From Chionis minor (taxonomy: Eukaryota; Chordata; Aves; Charadriiformes; Chionididae), in contig VZSF01007793.1 in NCBI GenBank assembly GCA_013398295.1, forward strand, positions 410,655-474,654: a stretch of 64,000 bases of DNA, in the 5' to 3' direction. The position numbers were made by a program, and so were the translations under genes. How positions within the stretch are numbered: position 1 is the first letter of the stretch; each line of letters begins with the position of its first letter. A model generated the notes under the pieces. The model made no database searches. It saw nothing but the letters and a program-made list of their open reading frames with translations, and had not been told where the DNA came from. Shown in pieces: positions 1-12,000 of the stretch.

Positions 1-2948
1 CCACATTTGTTGTTTCAGGACTTCCATTCTTAGGCTGATATTTGTGCGTCTTTCCCAGGCCTGTAACATTCTCATGAAATGACTCGTGTACTTTTTTGGA
101 CATGTTGTCTGCACCCAAAAAATTTTTGGTATAATTTTTGATATAATTTGCGGTGAATCTGTTAGTCAGATGAGGTTCTTTAAAATAAAAAATTCAAAAA
201 GTAAATGTTTTGTTTTGAAAAGTGACTTCAACTTTTAAATGTCTTTAAAATGCCTTTGACATTTATTTCTGTGTCAAATCTCCTGCAGAGATCTGAATGT
301 GTTGAATTGTGTTTGGAGCGCGGGGATGCAGAAGGGTGTTCTGCCAGCTTCCAGTTGGCTTTAAGAGACTTGTGGTAACACACTGGAGAATTTTACACTT
401 TTAATGTGGACGGGCCAGTCCCTTTCTCTCTATAGTGGTGGGCTTTAAAATGCAGCCCGGTGGTTGTTCAGGTGCCACAGGCAGAATATTCCCCTGCCCA
501 TTCCCGCTATTCCAACCTGTTCACTTCTCCCCGGGGGGAAAAAAACCCAAACGCGAACCCAAACCGGTGGTGGATTTCTCTTTCCACTAGTCCTGCTGTT
601 GAATCACCCCAGCTCTCGAGTTATTTTCTGGCACTGCCTCGGGGCCGCTGATAAGTGGTGCCGGTGCCCTGGAGGTGGTCACCAGGGCAGGGTTATGAGC
701 ACGGAGCCGTAGGAATGTGGCTCTCCTGCTTTCGGGGCCAGGCTGTGGCTTGGAGCTATGGGGCAGCTTTGGTGTGGTGCAGAGCGGAAGGCGGGTGTCT
801 TGTAACCACAGGCCCGTTCCTGGGGCTGCTGGGATGTGCCCGGTGTGCAGGGATGCTCGGACATCACCTCCCTGCTCAGAGCCTGCCACATTCGTGAGCT
901 GAGGCTCGGCTTCATCCATCCCAGTCCAGGCTGCCTGCTCCAGAAGGTGTGGGACAGCAGCCCTGGGATCCCTGCTCCTGCTCTTACGGTTTTTCCCATT
1001 TTCTGGCTAGGAGAGGGTTGGCTGCGACTGTACTCTGAACAGTAGTAATACCGTGCATTTTTAAGACCCAGTGCTACAGCATGGCCTTGTTCACCCAAAC
1101 CCAGTGGAATGCAGTCTCCTACAGCCACAGCCGCATTTGCGCCCCGGCCGTTGGGTGCCTCTTGCGGAGGGTGAGGGCTGAGAGGAAAAGAGCTGATGCT
1201 GCTGGAGCTCCCCAGAAGGAAGATGAGTATGTCTTGGAGAGCCGCTGCCAATTGCACAAATTGGCACAGAGGAGCACTTGGCTTCTTGCCCTTCTCAGCA
1301 AAGGTTTTTCTGGTGGGAAAAGGTATTTCAGCAGTACCTGTAGGATGCTAGAAACTTAAGAGGTGGTGGTGGTCAAGGTGATACTGTAGTGCATAAACCA
1401 GTGGCTTAACTTTAATTTTGCTATATATGTGTGTGCGTATAAAAAAAAGGGATCTGAGGACCCTTCAGAAATGTGCCTTACCCCAAATGTCTGGGGCTTT
1501 TACTGTAGTAGTAATTTTAATTTGTGTGTGTTTACAACAGCAGTACTCAAACTTTCCTTTTGGATACGTCCCTGAGGCTGACTTTTGGAAGGGGAAGAAA
1601 GTGCTGGTTGCTGCGGTGTTTCTAGGAACGGCACAGGATTTGGCTGGGGCAGAGACAAGGCGGTTTGTAAGGAGACTGTCATTCACCCAGACTTTGTAGT
1701 TCCGCATCGTCTGTTCTTTCACTATTTTCTAGCAGCTCCCCAGAAACGCTGCCTGGATATATTGCATTCCTCTTGCTACAGCACAAGGGAGTTTGCTGCC
1801 TTGTATGAGAAATATTTTCATAATAATAAACCTGATTATTCCTGACTGGTAATAAATTATGATGTCTCTATTGGTTTGGAATATAAAGACAGAGTTATAT
1901 AGGTACTTTAATATATTAAAGGTGTAATGTTACAGAACTACATTTTTAAATTAGGGAGCAATTAACTGTACTACCACACATTATGCAAAGCAGCTGGATA
2001 ACTAATGAGACCACAGTCCGTCCCTCCCTTCTCAGACTCATCCTTGCTGGGATGCTTATTCATGTCGTCCAGTAAAGGTGAAACTGGTTCTGGCTATGTA
2101 TCACACAGTCTGCTTCTGGGGAAGTTTTAAACAACATAGCACAGGGTACGTAGATGTAGTGAACAATTGCCGGGCTTGTTTTTTACCACTGTGGTTGTTG
2201 GGACTTGTGGCGGACAAGTTTTAATTGAGAAAGTGGTGAAGATATTCTGGGATTTCTGTCTATGTTATAGGGCATCGACTCATGTTGACATAAGCTAAAA
2301 ATGTGCTAGAACTGATGGGAACTTTATTGTGAATTTTCCTAGGGCAAAGGAAAGATGATGATGTGTGTGTTTCACATTGTTTCTTACTGTCTTTTGCATA
2401 TAAGAAATGAGTTGGCTTTTGCATTGGAGCCACAGCGCTTCTTTTGATGTCGGCTTTTGCCCAAGCTGCTATTTACTCCTCTCCCTCTGCACCTCTCAGG
2501 TGTGCTTGTATCAGTGCTTGTGTGAACATTGAATTGACGAGTCTGGAGATCTGCTCCATGCTGATGTAGTTTGCGTTCCCCAGGATGCTTTTAAGTTGTT
2601 TTCCCTCTGTAGTTCCCTGCGCAGCCCCATAAACAGGTGTATCGGCATGTCTGAGGGCGTATGTGCAAGGAAACGGAGGTTGTCCAAGCCAGCATTGCCT
2701 CTAAAATGGGATCGTTCTCAAACTGCACTTTTATTGGCATGAGCTTTCCAGCATGTGCTGTTGTATGCAAATCTTTTTAAAAGGTCAGTCTTATGGCAGC
2801 GAGAGGAATGTATGAAAAGATTCGGAAATAGAGTGTGTTTAGAATATAAAGAGTCAGAGCCTGTAACATATCTTCCTTCCCTGCGATGTGTAGCATCATG
2901 GCCACTAAATATTAATTGTGGCTTCTTTTCCCTTTTTTTTTTTTTCAG
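1..2948 (+). other. 3' part of an upstream TMEM131L intron
   Basis: No exon could be supported here. The mammalian protein has a signal peptide and an acidic stretch before the sequence coded by window exon 1, and neither can be read in any frame. The stretch ends in a T-rich tract and the acceptor at 2947-2948. A somewhat GC-rich part at about 580-1260 gives chance open frames on both strands without recognisable similarity. No repeat was recognised. Confidence 0.75.
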
Positions 2949-3020
2949 CTTCTCAGCAAAGATGCCTCCAAATGGGAAGGCCTTACATTTTCACCCGTCA
3001 GTTCTGCATTTTGGAATGCA
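2949..3020 (+). CDS. TMEM131L: TMEM131L window exon 1
   Basis: Residues 1-23 plus part of Q24. The acceptor follows a long T tract and the donor is GTGAGT. It reads into [12 protein letters not shown], the first strand of the PapD-like domain, with the 'L-F-G' pattern seen in ASPM/SPD2/Hydin and MSP-like Ig folds. It starts with one base of a split codon, so coding sequence continues upstream of the window. The 927-bp intron that follows shows nothing recognisable. Confidence 0.92.
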
Positions 3021-6000
3021 GTGAGTATCTTACATTCTTGTTATTTTGATTAATAACGAAGCAGGGAGGAACAAGTATGCTGGGCTACATCTGGGTAAAG
3101 AGCATTAGCCGAGATCATGCCATCCTCTGAGAGAAACAGTAATTGCCACAGAGTCGGAACTGTGTTTCTTGCCCTGCAATACTTTGTAAATGACAATCAC
3201 CATAGTTCTTGGAAGGCCGAAAAGGGAATAAGGAACCATAACACGTTCTGGGTACATTTCAGGTGATTCTGCGTGGATGTCAAAGCAGTTCTTCATGCTG
3301 GTTGTTCATTTCTTGAAAAATTGCCTTGCTAGTGGAGGGGGAGCTTGATGCTTCCTTTAATTTCTGAAAATAAAATCCTGAAAGTCCCAGGCAAAACATA
3401 TTGGTAGAACACTCGACGTTTTATTTATTTTTTTTTAGTTATCTTCTAAGAAAACCTTAAAAATTATTCTTAAAGGATAATCAGCCTTTGGTCTATCAGT
3501 AACTGAAAAGAAACACAGTCCCCTTGTGAGTTAAAGGAATGTTTCAGAGGATGCACAGAATGAATGTACAAGATGCTGGGGTTTAGGATGTATTAGCTAA
3601 AGCAAAAGCTTTATAAGAATCATTGCTTTAGCTGACAAAACAAGACTTTAGTTATTTAAACTTTTCTGTTCAAAACTTAGTGCCTCCTAAGGTTTTTTGG
3701 TTTTTTTCTTGAACTCCCGGTGACTCAAATGAGTTTTGGCTAAGTGCACCTCTCACATCCCAGTGTTACTTATTTGTCTTTTTATACTAAAGGGCAAAAT
3801 TTGTTTGGCAAGTTTCCCAAGATTACTTACAACTAGGAAATTATTGCATATCAGCATGTTTTAGAGTGATTTGTGTTCATTGCTTTTTTGTGCATTGCCT
3901 GTGCTTATAAAGTGAGTAATTTCTTTCTCTTTTTTTCCCCCTTTTAGATTACTGGGGTTACCCAGAGCTAAAATGCTGCATGCCTACAACCCTAGTAGAG
4001 ATAGAGAAGTTGTAGTGAATTCAGTGTTTACAGCTACTAGACAGTTTCATGTGTCTCCTGCTCATAGCCGGGTGAGTGTTGATGTAGTTTTGGAAACTAT
4101 GTAATGGCCAAGTGCCAAGCCTTCATGCTTCCTTTGGCCTAAGCTTTTCCTTCTGTTTTCTCTTTGTGCTTTTTTGTAGGACATCCAACTTTTTTCTGTT
4201 TTGCTAGCATTATTTTTTTTGCTCATTTCTACTTAGACTGGTAAGGGAGAGGACATCCAAAACCTACAGTAGGAAATGTGTTTTACAGTAAGAGAGAAAG
4301 GGAAGAATTTTTCAGTGGTAAAGAGGCTGTTTAAATCTCTGCTCTATGCAGCATTATGCAGTCATCCACAGGCATGTGGGTGTTTTACAGCCTTGAATTT
4401 TCAGTCTTTTGAATGGTCTTGTATATTCCTCAGAAAAACCTGCAGTGAAATGTTTTATGCATTTTGTATTGCAATTATAAGCATAATTGCCTTGTGATCT
4501 AAGACCATTATTTTAACTCAGAATTTTTTTTCTTTGTATAACAATGTAATGCATGTTTAGAGTGAATCACTGTGATCTCAGTTTGATGAAGCCCAGATTC
4601 TATCCTCTGCTGATGTGCAAGGGGTTTTTATTATGCTTTCATCTGATTTGTGTTTTTACTGTTGCTGAATGGGTCTTACTGTGCAGACATAAACGTCCTC
4701 ATTCTTTCAGTTAGACCTATTCGGTTACTAATTGTGTTGCCCAAGTTCAGCTTTGACTCATTTGACTATATATCATGGCAGGGATTGATTCCCTTTGTAA
4801 TAGGTGTGTATATGCAGGGAGGTGGTTTTGTGCACGCAGAAGCTGATGGTGCTGCATGATTAACTGTTTGTGCAAAAAGGAGTCTTGGTTGGTGAGGCCC
4901 AAGCTAGCCGAGAAACTCCAGCCATAATGATGCGATGAGCTGCTGCGTGGTCTTGGGTTTTCTCCATAGTAAGAGTCGAGAGTTGTGGAGACATGAAACT
5001 TCTCTGGGCCAAAGTTCGGCTTAGTGGAATCCACAGTGAGGGTGATGCGTGTGGGAATGTCTATGGGGCCGTGTGACTGAATGGTGGGTGTCGTGGTCAA
5101 CAGCACTGAGCAAGCAAGCTTCTTTGTGGTCTCTGCAGGTGATTCCAGCGATGGGAAAAATTTCTTTCAGAGTACTCTTCCTGCCAACAGAAGAAGGCAG
5201 TATTGAAAGCTCATTATTTATAAATACCTCATCTCATGGAGTACTTTCATATCAGGTAACTACTCTTGTTTTTAGCTTGAGTTTTGGATTTACTGGTGTT
5301 TTAAAAAGTCATTTTCGTACATCTTGAACTTAGAGACTTTGAAAGTTCATTGGCAGTAATGTTTACAATTCATTCCTTTCACCAGATCTTGCTAGTCTCA
5401 TGATCCCTCATACATGTACATGATTAAAGTTACTACTGTTAGTGGGACCGCTTGTGGAAGGAAAACAGAGTGTAGTTGTATATGTGTACTTACAAGATCA
5501 TGGTCCTGTCACCACTAGGTGGTTTCATATAATACTGCAGTCTAGACTGCAGTGTGTGGGAATGCATTTGTCATGAAAAACCTATTTAGGAAATATTTTA
5601 GGTGATTTTCAGCTACTCTGCCAGATTTTATGTAAACACATGGTGAATGTATAGCACAGGGTGAGAGGTTTAGGCCTTAAAACTGAATGTCAAAGTAACG
5701 GTTTTGTGTTAGAGCTGTCTATTGTCTGATTAACTCATGAATTCAAGAAAGTCTTAAGCCTTAAGTCTTAAGGGACATTATATACTGCAAATTCTTTGCT
5801 TTTATTCATTTGTTAAAGAAAAATCTAACTCTGAATTCAGTCATTTAAAAACAATTCCAGCTTTAATCAACTATCCAGCTGTTCCATTCCCATACTTGGG
5901 TACAATGCTGGAAAACAAAGCTCCTTAAATTGAAGCATAGGTGAAAGTTCAGTTGAAATACATGCTTTTCAATACAAATGCTGCATTTATCTAGTATTTA

Positions 6001-9000
6001 TTAGAAGTAATGCCAAACTTGGTAGGAACTTTTCATCAAGGATGAGGGAAGAGTGCGTTATAAAGTGATTGACCTTTTCTTTTTGACATGTCTCCTCTCC
6101 TTGCACTCACTCCTGACCCCTTGATTTATTGCCTGGTCAGCTCAGCCAGGGCCTTTTATCAACAAGTTGTGGGGAGGCAGTTGTCAGTGCCACCAAAAAA
6201 TCAGTTTCTCTCCTGTTGGACTACTGCTGAAATCAGTAATGGACTGGCTTTCATGGACAGTTTCACCAGCCACCTGAAACAGAGGAAGTAGCTGCCCCTG
6301 ATTTCAGCTTGCATTAGGTTTAAGAAAATTGGGCATAACTTAAGTGGTTGATGAACAGTTACAGTGCTCTTGAGAGCCCAAAAGCCTTGAAACAAGATTG
6401 GTGTTTCTAATGCATTTATGCAAGAGTATGTACAGAAGATTCACCCAAATGGAGAAGAGGTACCATTATAGTAAGAGGTACTTGTAAATGTCTCCATAAA
6501 AACCCAATCCCTTTGATTTGATATCTTCTATTTTCTACTTATATTTGGAGATTTTCAGTGAACATAGAATGCATTGTATTATCCTTTTAATTAAAAGCAT
6601 ATGCTGTTTTTCTATTAAAAAAAAAAAATCTTTGCATACAAGTGAAAAACCCCAAGGCATTTTTCTTAACCTCTAATGATTTTTTTCCCCCCTGCTATCT
6701 TACATCTCATTGTCATAAACTAATCTTGGTGGAGCTGAATATGAATGCAGTAAAAACATTCAACTTGCAAATTTTATAGTGCTCTGAAAACTGCAGACTT
6801 TAAAAACCAAAATGTTCAAAAATTATTTTACTCCATTTTTAAGGCAAAGCCATTGAATTCAATATGCAATTGGACTAGTAAAGTTTTTCCAGAAACTACT
6901 GCACTGCCAAATGGTGATATGTGTATTGTAATTGTCTGAAGAATAGTAAGAGAGTTTAGATACTTTTTGAGATAACCTCATGCTCTGCTGGTGAGTGCTT
7001 TTTTTTTTTTTGGTTAGTAGTACCTAAATGAGTGAAGATGCTAAAATGCCACTTTCCCCACTGGAACTTTATATCTATCAATTGTCTTTTAAGAGAATCT
7101 AATGTGAAAAACCAATCTGTTTCGTGGGAAGATTGTTATGATTAGCAAAATAGTGTTGTATGTTATTATGATAACTGGAATACTAGATGTTGATGTAATA
7201 ACTTTTTTTTTTTAAACACCAGGTTTTTGGAATGGGAACTCTGACATCTTCTCCAGAAGAACCTAGCGAACAGCTAGCAAATGCCTACTTACTGCTTCCA
7301 CACATTCAGAACATCCAGGCCTCGCACTCACTGGTACAGTATACATTTCAAATGGAGATGAAACAGAAATCTTCTTAGACATAAAAGATTTTTGTCCTCA
7401 GGTTGTTGGGATGCAAGAAACTTTATCAAAAAGTCCCCAGTACCAGTGACTGCAGGAGAGAGGTTGCAAGATACAGGACTACTGTGATCAGCTGGTGTTC
7501 CGGTTTTACGAGACAGTCTTTGGCATTTAAGCTGTTCCCACTTGTTCTTGTTCATGCTCCTCTGGTGTGCTGTCTGCTCAGTTGTGCCCACAAACCTATT
7601 TGTGAGGCCCTGCCCTGAATTAAACCAAAAAATTGATCTGCCCTAAAAAAAATAAACTTGGTACTGTAAAGTGGAGGGGGGGGGAGGACCTGTTTTTGTT
7701 TGTTCTGGTTTTGACTTCAGACCCGTTCCCCATGCCAGCTCACAGCAGGGCTGCGCCAACAGTTTGCCACAGTTAAAAAGCGTGGCGTGCTGCAGGGATG
7801 AGAACGAGAGCTGGGAGTCAGGCTGGAGTATCCCCGCCTGCCCCTATCAGTGCTGAAGATACCAGCTTTGCTTACCTCCGCGTGACTAAAGCAGGGAGCC
7901 GTGGAGGATACAGCAAAGTGGATTTATGAGGCATAACTGTTTCAATTGAAAGAAGCTTTAATGATTTCTCTCATTTGGTTGCAGTTGCAGGTATTTTCGT
8001 AGTCTTCCAGGTCATACGGAACCTTTCAAGTGAATAACTACCTGGGAAAATTGATCTTACGAATTTCTTTTTGTATTGTGCAGAGATTTAGTTTTTTTCA
8101 AAAATTAGAATATCTTAGCACGTAACAGAATTTAATCATTTTGTCCAAATTTTAGCTGCGTTCATTGCCTGCATGATGTCTTCTGTTCTACCTGAGAGAA
8201 ATTCTTAGCTCAGATGGTGTTTTCCGGTCTGCTGCATATATGTTAGGTCAATCTCACCTCTACCTGAGGATAATGCACAGTTTTCTTCTCTTCCTTTCTT
8301 TTCCTCTTTACCAGTCTCTTTGGTGTAATCACATAGGTTTGCTTGCTTCTGGGTGTACAGATTCCTGTGAATCTGTACAAGGTTCAGATTGAACCTGAAA
8401 GAACCAGAATCTTCAGGTTTTGTAATTTGGCATGTTAGGGTTAGAACTGAGAAGGGTTTTTTGGATGCTGTTCATGAAGTGCGTCTGCATCTTCACATCT
8501 AGCTTGACAGGTTGTTGTCAGGTAACGTCAGAAGTTTGGATGCAGGCTCTGCTGCTTCGCAGTTCTGTCCCAGTTCCCGAGTAGAAAAGTTATGGGAAGT
8601 GTTTGACATTTTCCTTACTGTATAGGGAAGAATATTCTCCTGTGCTTTATTTCTCTAGAGTTCAAGCTTGAGGTCATGTGTGGTGGTGGAGCATGGTACC
8701 ACCTGGCACCAGTCTTGTCGCAGGACCTGAGTTGTGAGAGAGCTTTAACGCAATTCTCCTAGCTTTGGCTGTAATTTTCCTGTGCCTGGCTATAATTGAG
8801 GAATTACTCTTCAGATCACTTAACGTCACCGATTTGGACAGAAATCCTGCAGCAGTGGGACGGGCTCTTCAGCTGTTGAAGGTGCTAGACAAGATCTAAA
8901 TACTGAAAAGGATCTTATGGCTCGAGTTTGGGTTTCTTTTCGAAAAATCTTGTCCTACAGATAGCTGTCTTCTCCAGAAATGCCTCCTCCAATTTACCCG

Positions 9001-12000
9001 TGGAATATTCTGACCCAGATCCCATGAAAACTGGTACGATTCTGTTCTGTCCGGTTTATATTTTAGGCTCAAAAGCTGTGGAAGGAAGAGAGATCTATGA
9101 GGTTTGAGTGAGTGACTACACATGTGCAAACTTAAGGATACATAACTATTAAACATACAACGGAGATTTGTAGTGAAAAAGCATTTAAACCAAACCAGTC
9201 ACACTCGCTTAAGTGTGCACATTTACTTTACCCTGTTTATTTTTAACTGAAGTAAAATACCAGTGTAAATTCAGGATAGTGTAAGCCTCATTTACACATC
9301 CCTTGTCATCTTGGGTTGAATGAGTTATGACCTTGGGCAACAAAGTCTAGTTCAATGTGCTAAAAGTAGCCCTACCTCTGAAGTGTACTGATACTGCTTG
9401 GAAACCTGTGAGAAAGCTCACCGAGTGCTGCATGGTCTCTGTCCGCTTTTTGCCTCTGTTGTCTCCTGTTTTAGAGGTGGTTGTGTTTGAGCTGTTTAGT
9501 AGCACTAACATCCTTGATCATTAAGGCCGGAAAGGTAACGGGATTTAGTCCCATCCTATGCTTGGTAAAATGGCTTCTGAGAACTGCTGGAGGCGTTGTT
9601 AGCAGAACCCCAAATACTTGTTCTTATGCCTTTGATGGTTGGAAACCTACACCTGACTTCCAATCTGAATTGCTTCGTGGCTGGTTTGTATTTGTTTGTT
9701 AAGATAATGCATTTAGTTTATATAACTCCTGCTGCTGCTGGTGTTTATACCCAGAAGCATTTGTAGGTGGCATTGCATCTTTCAGCTTTCGCTTTGCCAA
9801 GCTGAACAGTCTGTGCTCTGTAGTATCATTCAGTCATGGCCTGTCCATTTCTTAACCAAACTGACAACCCCTTTCTGCAGCTTCTCCAACTTGTAAAAAT
9901 TTCTTTTGAAGGTGAATGGCCAGAATTGTACATAGGGATACGAATGAAATTTTGCCTCTACAGAATATTTATGTTGGAAACATGATATATCCCGGGGGAT
10001 TATAGATGAAAGTTTACCTCTACAGTAGTATTTCCATTGGAAATACAATATGCGACAGGTGTGTGTTTGCTTTTTTTTTTTTGTAGAAAATGAACTTCCA
10101 TTGATTTTGTGTGTTGTTTTTATTCTTTAGTAGGCAAAAGTTCTCAGGCTTTCCTTTTTTTCTCCATCATTCCCCCAGGATTTTTTAGCAGAAAATATTG
10201 TGATTATTAAGAAAAGAAAAAGGATCACAAAGTTACCTTTTCTACAGTTGAATTTCACCCCCTTCCTGTTACTCTTTTCAAAGTTTCAGCCTTTGAAGGG
10301 GTCGGGATTGGCGTACTCTGGCAATAGTATCCTGGATTTCAGGATTTCTGGGCTCCTGGCTCACTCATCAGGAAGAAAGAAGAGGCTGACACTGAATTCA
10401 TAGTATGTCCACATGGCCATTCATTGGCGACTAGTTACCACTAAGACGTAACCGATGGTGAAGCCCATATAGGTCATCTTTGTTTATCCAGCTTCTGGAT
10501 GTAGTCTTTTCTCCAGTTGCCTATTTTCTGGCATTGTTTAATATTTGGATGGCACTAACAGGGCAGCTGCATCACTGCCTTGTTGTGTTCAAAATGCCGT
10601 ACAAACACACTGGAAATGTCAATGGAGGAATGACCTGCAGGGCAGAATGTCTTATCGTAGGAGATGTGGGCATCACTTTGCTGACTCCCCAGAGCAGTTC
10701 AGAGTTTGTGAACCAACGACCTGGGAAATACTGCAAGTACTGGCAGAAACCCAAGACTCCTTAAGCTATGGTTTTTGCCAGCGGACAGAGAATCAGAGAA
10801 GCAAATGTGTGCAAGTGTGGTGCTTGGGTGTGGAGAAGGAAGGTAGTAGGACATTAGAATTTTCTTGGTGTGCCATCCTGATAACTGCCTGCAAAAAACT
10901 GATGAAACTCTGCTGAATCATTGTTACAGGGACAGCTTACTAGCAGCATTCAGAGTGGAAATAGCTTTTCAGGGCCAGGGACTGTCTAGGACAGAAACTT
11001 TGAAGTATCAGCCTGTGGGAAGAAGGGGTGGCTTGTTGAATGTTTGGGTGTTTTTAATTATGCTGTAACCAAACTCCAGGAAGTGATTTGAACCCTACAG
11101 TCCTGATAACGATGCAAGAATATCTCTCTGAAAAATCATGTATAGAGCCATGTCTGATTGACAGGGCACCTAAGGCAGAATGAGGAATTCTCCCCCTAAA
11201 AGTGACCTCTGGTTTGTGGTTGCTTGGTGGCTGTTGAACAGGCCTGTGCCAGCTGTCCTGTTGGTGCTCTGTCTCTTTTGATGAGTTATTTCCTAAGTGA
11301 TCACCTAACTGTACTGTCCCCACAGCGAGAATCCTAGACCTTCGCCAAGAGAGCGAGGCTCCTCGCAGGTCAGGTGGTTCAGATTTTTAGGTTTTTTTTG
11401 AGAGAGGCCTTGTTTCTTTGAAATATAAATGTAAGAACTGACCAAAACTGGTGAGAATGTCATTCATGTGGCTTCTATCAGACTTCTCAATTCAGTTCAT
11501 ATAAGATTGTATGACTACATAATCCCCTTTTACTCTGCCCTGGTGAGGCTGCATCTGGAGTACCAGTTCTGGGATCCTCAGTTCAAGAAGCACAGGGAAC
11601 TGCTGGAGACGGGACAGCAAAGGGCCACGAAGATGATTAGGGGGCTGGAGCATCTTTCATACAAGGAAAGGCTGAGGGAGTTGGGTCTTTTTAGTCTGAA
11701 GAAGGGAAGACTGAGGGGGGGACCTCATTAATGCTTATAAATACTCCCCGGAGGGTGCCAGGAGGAGGGGGCCAGTCTTTTTTCAGTGGTACCCAGTGAC
11801 AGGACAAGAGGTAACGGGCACAACCTTGAACATAGGAAGTTCCATCTGAACATGAGAAGGAACTTCTTTCCTTTGAGGGTGGCAGAGCACTGAAAGAGGC
11901 TGCCCAGAGAGGTGGTGGAGTCTCCGACTCTGGAGACATTCCAAACCCACCTGGATGCCATCCTGTGCAACCTGCTGTAGGTGGACCTGCTCTGGCAGGG

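Noticed and set aside
679..1257. Minus-strand open frame of 192 codons
   Set aside because: It lies in a GC-rich part of an intron with competing frames on both strands and no recognisable similarity.
10545..10916. Plus-strand open frame of 123 codons in intron 4
   Set aside because: No splice-bounded exon joins the TMEM131L frame here, and the residues match no known family.
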